Source: Belliella alkalica (lineage in GTDB: Bacteria > Bacteroidota > Bacteroidia > Cytophagales > Cyclobacteriaceae). From it: a stretch of 64,000 nucleotides of DNA. Below are positions 45,015-53,198 of this stretch, piece by piece (the first letter of the stretch is position 1; each line of letters begins with the position of its first letter). Position numbers and translations under genes: made by a program. Under the pieces are notes generated by a model. The model made no database searches and was not told where the DNA came from. It saw only the letters and a list, made by a program, of their open reading frames with translations. The stretch spans positions 39,541 through 103,540 of the forward strand of contig NZ_JAKZGO010000015.1 of assembly GCF_022549785.1 (NCBI RefSeq), given 5' to 3'.

Positions 45015-46181
45015 ATGAAAAATGTGAATTCTTTAATATTGATTTCTTTATTGTTTTTTTGTGCCTGTGGTCAGCAAAATGTTGAAGAAAACAAAAACTA
45101 CGGATTAGAATCAATAGATAATATTGCATTAAAGATCGATGAAACTACCCCAAATTTCAGCATGGGTTTGCAGTACTTTGCTGATGGAGATCAGGAGTGG
45201 GTTTTTAATATCAATTGGAATACAAATTCTCTTCAAATGTATGAGTTACCGCATGGGAATTTGGTAAAAACTATGGTTTTTGAAAAAGAAGGAGATCAGG
45301 GAATCGGTGGATTGATGGGTTTTCATATTCATACGCTTGACAGTATTTTTCTCTTTACACAACATGGGGATTCCTTTGTCCTTGTTGACACAGCAGGGAG
45401 TATCAAAGAAAGATTCAGATATGAAGTTCCAAAAAATCATACAAATGCATTTGTCCACAATGTAAGCTATGTGACACCACCAATAATCCGAGGCAAGGAG
45501 ATATTTTTTAAGACTAGGCCGGCAGTAGTGAGTAATTACCTTGAAATGACAGATGAACTTTTATCCACTTCAAGTTTAGGTTTTAAGTTGGATATGGGAT
45601 CATTGGAGCTTGATTTATTACCCCATCGATACCCAAAGGGATATTTGGAAAATGGGCTTAGGAGATTTGAAAATAGCAGAGCTCAAGGCAAAAGTAAGGT
45701 CGTTTACTCCTTTTTCGGGGATCATAATTTGTATTGGGCGGATGATTTTGATACTCCTTTGAAAGCTGTAGATGGAAGAAGTGAATTTTTGAATGAAAGA
45801 TTACCTTTGTTGCCGAAAGAAGGAGTTCCCATTGAATCACAGAAGTACAGTTTTGCTTCTTCTCGATACGATAACTTGATTTATGATCCATTCAAGGATG
45901 TTTTTTATCGATTTGCTTTTCCGGATTTGGAAGTGGAATCAGAGGAAGAGGTAAGGGCGTTGAGGAGTAATCCAGGGCCGTTTGTGGTGATGGTTTTTGA
46001 CGGAGATTTGAATATTTTGGGAGAGACTTATTTTGAAGGAGGGAAATATCTTCCCATGAATGCTTTTGTTGGGCAGAAAGGACTTTATCTTTCGACTAAT
46101 AACCCTGATAATTCAGATAATCAGGAAGATTTGATGGGATTTGAAGTGTTTAGTTTTGCCAGTTTTTTAGAAGCTTTCTAG
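45015..46181 (+). CDS. DUF4221-type lipoprotein
   Basis: 388 residues from ATG at 45015 (a TTG at 45009 is less likely). Lipoprotein signal LISLLFFCACG, then a repeat-rich beta structure (FADGDQEWVFNINWNTNSLQ, GFHIHTLDSIFLFTQHGDSF, FKTRPAVVSNYLE) as in DUF4221 proteins, which are Bacteroidota-specific, usually in several paralogues, and likely beta-propellers at the outer membrane. Function unknown. Monocistronic, terminator 68 bp downstream. Confidence 0.8.
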   Translation: MKNVNSLILISLLFFCACGQQNVEENKNYGLESIDNIALKIDETTPNFSMGLQYFADGDQEWVFNINWNTNSLQMYELPHGNLVKTMVFEKEGDQGIGGLMGFHIHTLDSIFLFTQHGDSFVLVDTAGSIKERFRYEVPKNHTNAFVHNVSYVTPPIIRGKEIFFKTRPAVVSNYLEMTDELLSTSSLGFKLDMGSLELDLLPHRYPKGYLENGLRRFENSRAQGKSKVVYSFFGDHNLYWADDFDTPLKAVDGRSEFLNERLPLLPKEGVPIESQKYSFASSRYDNLIYDPFKDVFYRFAFPDLEVESEEEVRALRSNPGPFVVMVFDGDLNILGETYFEGGKYLPMNAFVGQKGLYLSTNNPDNSDNQEDLMGFEVFSFASFLEAF

Positions 46182-46249
46182 GAATGAAAGAGTAGTTTTA
46201 TTAAAAACTAGGATAGACTTTGTTCTGTTTTTCCAGTATTCCAATATTT

Positions 46250-46275
46250 CAAGCCTTTTGGCTTGGGCTTTTTTT
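46250..46275 (+). terminator. Terminator of the DUF4221 gene
   Basis: CAAGCC-TTTT-GGCTTG (46250-46265) followed by GGC and seven T. Confidence 0.65.
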
Positions 46276-46369
46276 GACCAAATTACCCGTTTAACAATGA
46301 GTCGATTTCTGAATTTGCTTCTTCTTCGGTCAAGATTTCACCTTCATTAATTTATCTCTTTATTTCTTT

Positions 46370-46393
46370 ATACGATGAAACATCGTATTTTTG
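46370..46393 (+). promoter_or_regulatory. vapBC promoter with overlapping operator
   Basis: Perfect inverted repeat ATACGATG-AAA-CATCGTAT (46370-46388) overlaps a perfect -7 box TATTTTTG (46386-46393), 15 bp before the vapB start codon. Binding of VapB(C) here would block the promoter. Upstream (46286-46360) the minus strand reads EGEILTEEEANSEIDSLLNG, probably the tail of a lost antitoxin. Confidence 0.65.
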
Positions 46394-46408
46394 TAAAAAA
46401 TTAATATT

Positions 46409-46615
46409 ATGAAAGTTACAGCAATAATTCCTGATGATTTGATAGCTGAAGCTATGGAGCTTTCTAAGTCAGGTACGGTCACAGATACTTTGAAAATAGC
46501 TTTGATAACTTATATTAGATCTCAAAAACTAAAAGAGCTTGGGACTATGGTTTTTAATGAGCCTTTGGAATTCAAATATTCTTCTCAGGAATTACGTGAT
46601 TTAAACCGAAAATGA
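46409..46615 (+). CDS. vapB: VapB-type antitoxin
   Basis: 68 residues. The start (MKVTAIIPDDLIAEAMELSK then SGTVTDTLKIALITYI) is a ribbon-helix-helix-like DNA-binding domain of the DUF2191/VapB kind. The tail (FKYSSQELRDLNRK) should wrap the toxin. Overlaps vapC by 4 bp (ATGA). An inverted-repeat operator lies on its promoter. Confidence 0.85.
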   Translation: MKVTAIIPDDLIAEAMELSKSGTVTDTLKIALITYIRSQKLKELGTMVFNEPLEFKYSSQELRDLNRK

Positions 46616-46989
46616 AAGGAGTTGTATTTGATACTTCAATCTGGATTGAATTTTTGAAAGGTAATCCAAAATTCTTTGACACTTGTCAAGAACTTTTGGA
46701 AAATGACAGAGTCTTTGGGCTGGAACTGATTTTTGCTGAATTACTTCAAGGGGCAAAAGGAAATAGAGAAATTGATACGATTTTGGCTTATGCTTCGCTA
46801 GTTCCTACTCTGGATGAACCTTACTTGATTATTGAGTCGGGATTGATGTCACAAAAAAATAATTACATCAATGATGGCGTGGGATTGATAGATGCAGTGA
46901 TCTTGAAAGCAGCTAAAAAAAATGATCTCCAAGTTTGGACTTTAGATAAAAAGTTGAGGAAAGTATCAGGATATGATTTGCTTTTTTAA
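46612..46989 (+). CDS. vapC: VapC-type PIN-domain ribonuclease toxin
   Basis: 125 residues. PIN active-site carboxylates visible in FDTSIWIEFLKG (Asp), FAELLQGAK (Glu), GLIDAVILKAAKK (Asp) and WTLDKKLR (Asp). VapC toxins cleave tRNA-fMet or rRNA. The active site looks complete. Forms a type II module with the overlapping vapB. Confidence 0.9.
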   Translation: MKGVVFDTSIWIEFLKGNPKFFDTCQELLENDRVFGLELIFAELLQGAKGNREIDTILAYASLVPTLDEPYLIIESGLMSQKNNYINDGVGLIDAVILKAAKKNDLQVWTLDKKLRKVSGYDLLF

Positions 46990-46992
46990 CGA

Positions 46993-47165
46993 TCAAAGTA
47001 CCAAATCCTTTACCCAGTTTGTGATGAATTTTTTTGGTTCTTCGTTTATATCATATGCCTCCATGATTTTTACAGGGTCTTCTTTGAAAAAGTGTCCAAT
47101 CCCTTCAAACATCTTGGTCTTTATATTTGGGTTTTGCATGGTTTCAAGTGTTCGGATTTCCTTCA
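46993..47165 (-). pseudogene. C-terminal remnant of an alpha/beta hydrolase
   Basis: The minus strand reads EIRTLETMQNPNIKTKMFEG, IGHFFKEDPVKIMEAYD and FITNWVKDLVL before a stop at 46993. The G-x-GHFF histidine block near the C-terminus is typical of alpha/beta hydrolases or dienelactone-hydrolase-like enzymes (catalytic His). No N-terminal part with a nucleophile is found upstream. It starts 4 bp after vapC ends, so the vapBC cassette probably replaced the rest. Confidence 0.6.
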
Positions 47166-47445
47166 AAAATATATTGTTTTATTTAACATGTTTTAAATGA
47201 TAAATTTGAAAAAGGGTTTAGGTTTTTCTCTTATTATAAGAAGGTTGAAATGATAAATTCGCATTAGATATTATGGATGTACGGAACTTTGCCACTAACT
47301 AAAAAAAAAGCTTGATTTAGCTTAGATCCGATATTAATTGATATTAGATATTCGTAGATATTGAACATAAGCAAGCAATCAACCTTGAAATTAAAGCTAC
47401 TGGCAAAGAAGCGTTTAATCATTTTAGATATTTTTAACTTTAAGC

Positions 47446-47721
47446 ATGGAAACCAAAATCAGAAAAATTGGAAATAGTAGTGGGATTATTTTACCTAAAT
47501 CCTTGATTGATAAATATGATCTCTCTGAGGTGATTATTGAGGATCACAGTGATGGAATCATCATCAAGCCTGCAAAGAAATCCCTGTTTCAGGCCAAGAT
47601 GGAAGAAGCCAGAAAAAACAAAACGGCCATTTACATAGAAATGGAAAGGCAAGCTGCCCAATCAGAAGTCAATGCTTTTTATGAAGAGGAAACTAAAAAT
47701 TGGAGTCTTAAACGAAGATGA
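47446..47721 (+). CDS. AbrB/MazE-type antitoxin without adjacent toxin
   Basis: 91 residues. SpoVT/AbrB swapped-hairpin domain at the N-terminus (KIRKIGNSSGIILPKSLIDK, EVIIEDHSDGIIIKP), then a charged tail (ARKNKTAIYIEMERQAAQSE) that normally binds a toxin. The 230 bp downstream hold only short broken frames (for example MSRESIGVDFLKQLKNA), so its toxin appears lost. The MazF/PemK-like toxin 232 bp away is on the opposite strand with its own antitoxin. Confidence 0.8.
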   Translation: METKIRKIGNSSGIILPKSLIDKYDLSEVIIEDHSDGIIIKPAKKSLFQAKMEEARKNKTAIYIEMERQAAQSEVNAFYEEETKNWSLKRR

Positions 47722-47952
47722 CATGGCTGAAGTGAAATTATGTCTCGCGAAAGTATTGGAGTTGATTTTTTAAAACAACTTAAAAATGCATGATGTCTAT
47801 CAAAATCCCATGGATAAGATTTACTTGAGTACGATTGAGAGGGAACTTAATAGGAATTCTTAAGTGGTTTCATCTTATTTTGGAGTTGTTCTCATTAACT
47901 TTTGAAAAAGATAACATTCTAAAATTGCTAATTAAATAGAATGGAAAATCAT

Positions 47953-48285
47953 TCAATTTGATATTAGTTTAATGACTTTATCCACTACTTGTTTTTGGGT
48001 TGATTTATCAACTGAAGCTATTTTATATAAAATTAATTTTTGATCAGCAGTAAATAATTTGTTCGGCCTAATGTAACTTTTTTTTGCAAGTATTCCTCCA
48101 ATGACTTGATCCTCTGTGATTTCAACTGAAAAAGTGTCAAAATTGAATTGAGATGTGATTTGGCAAAGTATTAAATCATTTTGTGTAGTACTTGCCAGAA
48201 CTAACGCCGGGCGTCGTTTTGTATTGGAAAGGTCGCTGAACGGAAATGGAATTACTACGATATCACCTTTTATAAATCCTTCCAT
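47953..48285 (-). CDS. MazF/PemK-type endoribonuclease toxin
   Basis: 110 residues of a CcdB/MazF fold: GDIVVIPFPFSDLSNTKRRP, ALVLAST, LILCQITSQ and SYIRPNKLFTAD (Arg as in the MazF active-site loop). Such toxins cleave mRNA. The preceding antitoxin gene overlaps by 16 bp. A 33-bp stretch of the gene (48099-48131) is duplicated at the 3' end of truC. Confidence 0.87.
   Translation of the reverse strand: MEGFIKGDIVVIPFPFSDLSNTKRRPALVLASTTQNDLILCQITSQFNFDTFSVEITEDQVIGGILAKKSYIRPNKLFTADQKLILYKIASVDKSTQKQVVDKVIKLISN
48099..48131. repeat. 33-bp direct repeat, copy 1 (inside the toxin gene)
   Basis: Identical over 33 bp to 48646-48678 (starts CAATGACTTGATCCTC, ends TTTCAACTGAAA). In the toxin it encodes SVEITEDQVIG on the minus strand. 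Confidence 0.92.
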
Positions 48286-48488
48286 GCTTCATCTTCTTCT
48301 TTTTTATCCCAGTCTTTTTTCAACGAACTTTCAGAAAGCAAATATTCGCCCATAGGTTCATTTAATTCGGACTCGAAAAGATTTTCTTCAAGCAACATGA
48401 GTAATTCTTTCTTTTCTGAAGAAGAAAGAGCTATTATGGATTTTTTTAATGAGTCGAAATTAACTCTTAGGATCACATCTTTTTCCAT
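48270..48488 (-). CDS. Antitoxin partner of the MazF/PemK-like toxin
   Basis: 72 residues, acidic and helical (LKKSIIALSSSEKKELLMLL, KKDWDKKEEDEAWKDL). No strong DNA-binding motif is visible. It precedes and overlaps the toxin gene, the classical order. This pattern is shared by small antitoxins found with PemK-like toxins in Bacteroidota. Confidence 0.75.
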   Translation of the reverse strand: MEKDVILRVNFDSLKKSIIALSSSEKKELLMLLEENLFESELNEPMGEYLLSESSLKKDWDKKEEDEAWKDL

Positions 48489-48645
48489 TTTTTGACTTTT
48501 TATTCAATATATAAATTTAAGAAAAATTATCCGATATTAAATTTCAATAAAAATTCCCAAAATTGTCTTAGAATAACCTAAAACTTGACTTAAATGATAA
48601 TTCTTGATTTGCTGTATTAAAAGGATTCTAAGTTGAAAGATGAAA

Positions 48646-48678
48646 CAATGACTTGATCCTCTGTGATTTCAACTGAAA
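48646..48678. repeat. 33-bp direct repeat, copy 2 (3' end of truC)
   Basis: The same 33 bp as 48099-48131. On the minus strand it supplies the last two codons and the TGA stop of the pseudouridine synthase gene, in a different frame from the toxin. Confidence 0.92.
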
Positions 48679-49370
48679 TCGATTCCTAACTTCCCTAATG
48701 TTTCAACAAAATACTCTGGAAGTGGTGCTTTGATTTCAATCAATTCCTGACTGATTGGATGTTTGAAATTAAGTTTCCAAGCATGGAGTAGGAGTTTGTG
48801 AGAGTCGAGGTTTTCCCTGAAAAACCTGTTTTGTCGAGTTTCTCCATGTGTACTGTCTCCTATGATATAGTGCCGCGCATGTGCCAGATGTCTTCTGATC
48901 TGATGCATCCTTCCCGTATGGGGATAGGCTTGCAGTAGTGAGTAGCGGCTAGTTGGATAGCGCGGGGTGGAAGAGTAGGGGATCTCTGTTTCTGCCAATT
49001 TCCAGAATTCTGTCTTGCATTCTTGCAATTCCCCATCTAGGTCTTTTTTTAGTGGATGCTCGATGATCCAGTTTTCTTCCGCTGGAATTCCCCTCACCAC
49101 AGTCAAATAGTGTTTTTCGATTTCTGAAGTGGGGAAAAGGGGTTGCAACAAAGCTGCAGCCTCTGGTGACTTGGAAAATAGCAAGACTCCGGAAGTAGGT
49201 CTATCGATTCTATGTAATGGATAGACCCACTGTCCGATTTGATCCCTGAGTAGTTGCATGGCAAACACAGGGATTTCGTCTTTTGCCAGTTTTGTCTTGT
49301 GGACCAATAGGCCTGTTGGCTTATTGATGGCGATGAAATGATCGTCTTCAAAAAGGATTTCTAGCAGCAT
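48669..49370 (-). CDS. truC: RluA-family tRNA pseudouridine synthase, TruC-like
   Basis: 233 residues. Catalytic motif HRIDRPTSG (Asp), INKPTGLLVHK at the start and QAYPHTGRMHQIRRHLAHA near the C-terminal part, as in TruC, which modifies U65 of tRNA. Its last residues (GIDFS and stop) are created by a 33-bp duplicated sequence from the neighbouring toxin gene, so the original C-terminus was altered slightly. It follows mnmA by 3 bp, so the two tRNA-modification genes form an operon. Confidence 0.9.
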   Translation of the reverse strand: MLLEILFEDDHFIAINKPTGLLVHKTKLAKDEIPVFAMQLLRDQIGQWVYPLHRIDRPTSGVLLFSKSPEAAALLQPLFPTSEIEKHYLTVVRGIPAEENWIIEHPLKKDLDGELQECKTEFWKLAETEIPYSSTPRYPTSRYSLLQAYPHTGRMHQIRRHLAHARHYIIGDSTHGETRQNRFFRENLDSHKLLLHAWKLNFKHPISQELIEIKAPLPEYFVETLGKLGIDFS

Positions 49371-49373
49371 TGA

Positions 49374-50585
49374 TTAAGATATTGTGCCTGAACCTATACT
49401 TTCCTCACCTTGATACCAAGCTACAAATTGACCTGAAGCGACACCTTTTTGTGGAACATCAAATATCACATACAGTCCATTTTCTTTCATCAGCAATGTC
49501 GCTGGACTCAATGGTTGCCTGTATCGGATCCTGGCCATATATTTTGCCGATTCGCCTACTTTCAACTTCAAGTCTTCTCGGATCCAATGGATTTCCTTCG
49601 ATTGGACAAACAAACCATTTCGAAGCAAGCCAGGATGTGTTTCTCCCAGTCCTGTGTAGATTACATTTTCCTTAGTATCTGTAGCAATGACAAAAAGCGG
49701 CTTGCCAGTCCCTCCAACTTGAAGTCCTTTCCTTTGTCCTACTGTAAAATAATGTGCACCATGATGCTCTCCAAGCTTTGTTCCTTGCTCAGTAGTGTAA
49801 TTTTCAGGAAGACAGATAGCATTCAATGTTTCCATATCGAAATCTTCTACAGGAATTCCCGCAGGGATTTTCTTTTTTTCATAAAAGGGAAGATCCTCTG
49901 GAATTACCAATATATCACCTTTTTTAGGCTTTAGTTGTTGCTGGAGAAAATCTGGAAGCCTAACTTTTCCTATGAAACACAGCCCTTGACTATCTTTTTT
50001 GTCTGCCGTAATCAGATCTTGTTCTTTGGCGATTTTCCTTACATCAGGCTTTTGAAGATGGCCGATCGGGAAAAGAGCTTTTGCCAATTGTTCTTGACTC
50101 AGTTGGCAAAGAAAATAGCTTTGGTCTTTGTTTGGGTCGGCACCTGCGAGCAACTGATAGACTGGCTGCCCTTCTACTGCTATTTCTCCTTTTTGGCAAT
50201 AATGCCCTGTAGCGACAAAATCCGCTTTTAGTTTTTGTGCTGCTTTCAAAAAGATGTCAAATTTAATTTCCCTATTACAAAGGATATCTGGATTAGGTGT
50301 TCTGCCAGCTTTGTATTCGGCAAACATATAATCTACAATTCTTTCCCGATATTCTTCGCTTAGATCTATTGCTTGGAAGGGGATTCCAAGTTTTTCTGCC
50401 ACTAGCATGGCATCTGTGCTGTCTTCCATCCACGGACATTCATTGGAAATGGTGACGGATTCGTCGTGCCAGTTTTTCATAAACATCCCAATGACTTCAT
50501 ACCCTTGTTCTTTCAATAGATATGCCGCCACAGAACTATCCACTCCGCCGGAAAGACCGACTACTACTCTTTTCCTTGTATTCAT
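49374..50585 (-). CDS. mnmA: tRNA-specific 2-thiouridylase
   Basis: Transfers sulfur to U34 of tRNA-Lys/Glu/Gln using ATP. 403 residues. PP-loop [22 protein letters not shown], catalytic Cys in [19 protein letters not shown], and the second cysteine in [12 protein letters not shown]-terminal beta domain [13 protein letters not shown]. Slightly longer than E. coli MnmA (368). Start at ATG 50585 with [14 protein letters not shown]. Operon with truC. Confidence 0.95.
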   Translation of the reverse strand: MNTRKRVVVGLSGGVDSSVAAYLLKEQGYEVIGMFMKNWHDESVTISNECPWMEDSTDAMLVAEKLGIPFQAIDLSEEYRERIVDYMFAEYKAGRTPNPDILCNREIKFDIFLKAAQKLKADFVATGHYCQKGEIAVEGQPVYQLLAGADPNKDQSYFLCQLSQEQLAKALFPIGHLQKPDVRKIAKEQDLITADKKDSQGLCFIGKVRLPDFLQQQLKPKKGDILVIPEDLPFYEKKKIPAGIPVEDFDMETLNAICLPENYTTEQGTKLGEHHGAHYFTVGQRKGLQVGGTGKPLFVIATDTKENVIYTGLGETHPGLLRNGLFVQSKEIHWIREDLKLKVGESAKYMARIRYRQPLSPATLLMKENGLYVIFDVPQKGVASGQFVAWYQGEESIGSGTIS

Positions 50586-50768
50586 TTTTATTCAATTTTC
50601 ATGGATTCAAGGTCCATGAGGATTTCAATATTATCAAACAGTTTAACCTGTTTATAAAGTTCACAAAGTTACTTTTTTAAAATGGTTATTGAGCTGTGTC
50701 AAATCAACAAAACAGGATGTGTTAATCATTTCCACTTTTTTATATCCAACTATGAATGTCGCATTGAA

Positions 50769-50854
50769 AAGACCTGTAAGGTTTTCGATTAGTGCACTCC
50801 ATGGATATTAATTGGCAAGTAATGTACTTGAAAGAGTAAAACTTGACAGGTCTT
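50769..50854. repeat. Inverted-repeat element (AAGACCTGT type)
   Basis: AAGACCTGTAAGGTTTT (50769-50785) and AAAACTTGACAGGTCTT (50838-50854) pair with two mismatches around a 52-bp interior. Related to AGACCTGTCAGGTCT near 6412. No coding. Confidence 0.55.
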
Positions 50855-50860
50855 GCATAC

Positions 50861-51030
50861 AAATTATACAATATGATTATCCGCAATCATGCCACTAATC
50901 AATTAAACGATTGTTTTTTGGCAAACTGATACTAATAGATATTGGACATGTATTGATATTGGTTAGAAATCACAAGTTAATTCAATTATTTAGATTCTAC
51001 TGGTATGAAAACGGATATACAAATTATACA
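50861..51030 (+). mobile_element. MITE-like element, copy C (divergent interior)
   Basis: About 150 bp between direct repeats AAATTATACA (50861-50870 and 51021-51030). Left end ATATGATTATCCGCAATCAT, right end TACTGGTATGAAAACGGATA then TAC, the same terminal sequences as copies A and B. The middle is different from A and B and has no ORF. With the element at 50769-50854 it fills most of the gap between mnmA and the DUF4394 gene; nothing else is seen in 50586-51204. Confidence 0.75.
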
Positions 51031-51204
51031 AAAACAAAAAACAATTACTTACCATACAATAGAAGAATAATGCAATGATTTGAGCATTGCATGTGATTTT
51101 TCACAACGATTGAATGATCGTTTGAATATTTTTTTCTGCGAGGTAATCCAATTAATAAAGTGATTGCGTAAGTCTTTTTCATAAACCAACAAACAAAAAC
51201 TATT

Positions 51205-52728
51205 ATGCGAAAATTTAATTTTACAAGAGGACTAAGGGTTCTCTCTATTTTGACAATGACTACAGTGATTTTTAGCTGTAATGACGATGAAAGAATGCCG
51301 GATATGGATGGACCTGGAATGGCTCCTGAAGTAGAATTCACAGCTTTGATTTCTGATAACAGAATTGCAAAGTATGATGCGAGAGAATTGAATTCACCTA
51401 TGGATGTGATGAGTGTAAATGGATTGGAAAGTGGTGAAAACTTGATCAGTATAGATTATAGACCAGCTACAGGTCAGCTTTATGCTTTGGGTTCTTCCAG
51501 CAGACTGTATGTGATCAATGAAAATACAGGAGATGCTACTGTATTGGGAGAATCTTCCTTTTCACCTGCTATCATGGGAGAAAATGCTTCAATCGATTTT
51601 AACCCAACCGTGGACAGGATCAGATTGGTAACGGCTTCTGGACAAAACCTTAGGTTACATCCTGAATTGGGTACTGTAGTAGCTACAGATGGTGATATCA
51701 ACGGAGGCATGAATCCGATGATTGGAGCTGTAGCATATACAAATAGTATGGCGGGTGCAAGCTCTACACAATTGTTTGATATCGATTTTTCACAGAACAA
51801 ATTATATTTACAAAATCCTCCGAATGATGGTGGATTAGAGGAAATTGGTGATTTGGGAGTTGATTTTATGGGTATGGGTAATTTTGATATCATAGCTGAC
51901 AACTCTACAGCTTTGGCGGTAACAAGACATGAAAATGAATCAAAACTTTACACTATCAATCTTTCTAATGGGAGAGCAGAATGGGTTGGGACATTTAATT
52001 TGCCTGTTATAGGTTTGGCTTTCAAAACTAACCCTGTAGCTTATGCTGCATCTGAGGATAATATGCTTTACAGATTTGATCCTACAAGTCCACAAATGAA
52101 TGCAGTTGCTTTTAGCGGATTAATGACTGGAGAAACTGTTGTAGGATTGGATTTTAGACCTGCAAATGGTCAGTTGTATGCAATCACTAGTGCTAGCAGA
52201 ATCATGACTGTTAATACTGCTAACGGTCAATTGGCGACTGTTGGTACAGCATTGACACCATTATTGATGGGAACTAGCTTTGGATTTGACTTTAATCCTA
52301 CTGTTGATAGAATAAGATTGGTAAGTAATACAGGTCAAAATCTAAGGTTACATCCAGACTTGGGAACTGTAGTAGCAGTAGATGGTAATTTGAATCCAGG
52401 TTCTCCAATGGTTAATGGTGCAGCTTATACCAATAATGTAGCAAATGCTACGACAACTGTCCTTTTTGTTTTGGATAGTGAAACAAATATGCTTTACAGA
52501 CAAGATCCTCCAAACGATGGTGGCTTGGTAGCAATCGGTAGCTTAGGAGTTGATTTCACTTCTGACAATGGATTTGACATCGGTGGGGATTCTAATATGG
52601 CCTTTGCTCTATTGGAAGTAGGCTCATCTACTGGGGTTTATTCTATTAACCTTTCGACTGGAGCAGCTACAAAAATTTCAGATTTTAATATCAATGCTAC
52701 GGCGATGGCAGTAGGTTTAGGATTCTAA
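51205..52728 (+). CDS. Lipoprotein with two DUF4394 domains
   Basis: 507 residues. Lipoprotein signal TMTTVIFSCND. Two homologous halves each contain a block LISIDYRPATGQLYALGSSS / VVGLDFRPANGQLYAITSAS, then IDFNPTVDRIRLV(T/S), GQNLRLHPELGTVVA and NPPNDGGLEEIGDLGVDF / DPPNDGGLVAIGSLGVDF. DUF4394 probably forms beta-propeller blades; function unknown. The duplication is internal to the gene (about residues 45-265 and 280-505). Ends at a strong terminator into which a group II intron has inserted. Confidence 0.88.
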   Translation: MRKFNFTRGLRVLSILTMTTVIFSCNDDERMPDMDGPGMAPEVEFTALISDNRIAKYDARELNSPMDVMSVNGLESGENLISIDYRPATGQLYALGSSSRLYVINENTGDATVLGESSFSPAIMGENASIDFNPTVDRIRLVTASGQNLRLHPELGTVVATDGDINGGMNPMIGAVAYTNSMAGASSTQLFDIDFSQNKLYLQNPPNDGGLEEIGDLGVDFMGMGNFDIIADNSTALAVTRHENESKLYTINLSNGRAEWVGTFNLPVIGLAFKTNPVAYAASEDNMLYRFDPTSPQMNAVAFSGLMTGETVVGLDFRPANGQLYAITSASRIMTVNTANGQLATVGTALTPLLMGTSFGFDFNPTVDRIRLVSNTGQNLRLHPDLGTVVAVDGNLNPGSPMVNGAAYTNNVANATTTVLFVLDSETNMLYRQDPPNDGGLVAIGSLGVDFTSDNGFDIGGDSNMAFALLEVGSSTGVYSINLSTGAATKISDFNINATAMAVGLGF

Positions 52729-52750
52729 ATTTACAAAAGTGTTTCAATGA

Positions 52751-52781
52751 TGCCGACTTTGAGAGAAGTCGGCATTTTTTT
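52751..52781 (+). terminator. Rho-independent terminator of the DUF4394 gene
   Basis: TGCCGACTT-TGAGAG-AAGTCGGCA (52751-52774) followed by seven T (52775-52781). The group II intron begins at the next base. Confidence 0.92.
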
Positions 52782-53198
52782 GTGTGCCGTGCATGGTAAC
52801 TAACTAGGTGATGAAAGTCCACTGTGGGGGTTTGTAATCGCCAACCACTAGCCAAGAGCAAGGATGTCCACTGCGAATTGGAATCTGAAGGAAGCTGGCG
52901 GCAAAACTCTGCCCTGAGGAACACGAATCTCATCAGGCATATCCAATGGGAATGGGACAAGACAACAAAACAAGTCAAAATCCAAAGATTACACGGACGT
53001 TGGAATGTAAATGAGGCGGGTACATGGAGTGAAAGTGAGTTGTCTTACCACGGGAGGTCTCATGGAAGTATGGATACGGAGTAAGAAATACGGAGTAAAG
53101 CTCGCCATGGGAAGTCAGCCGAAGCCACAGTACCAGACAATGACTATGTTTGGGAAGGGTTGAACTTTAAGGAGTGAGAACTGAATGAATGTTACCGC

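Noticed and set aside
46973..47200. 75-codon plus-strand frame after vapC
   Set aside because: The opposite strand reads as an alpha/beta hydrolase C-terminus with GHFF motif, which is the better explanation.
47722..47952. Toxin gene for the orphan MazE-like antitoxin
   Set aside because: Only frames under 30 codons, none with MazF, PemK or PIN features.
52824..53084. 86-codon plus-strand frame before the reverse transcriptase
   Set aside because: Lies in domain I of the group II intron; structured RNA and not a protein gene.
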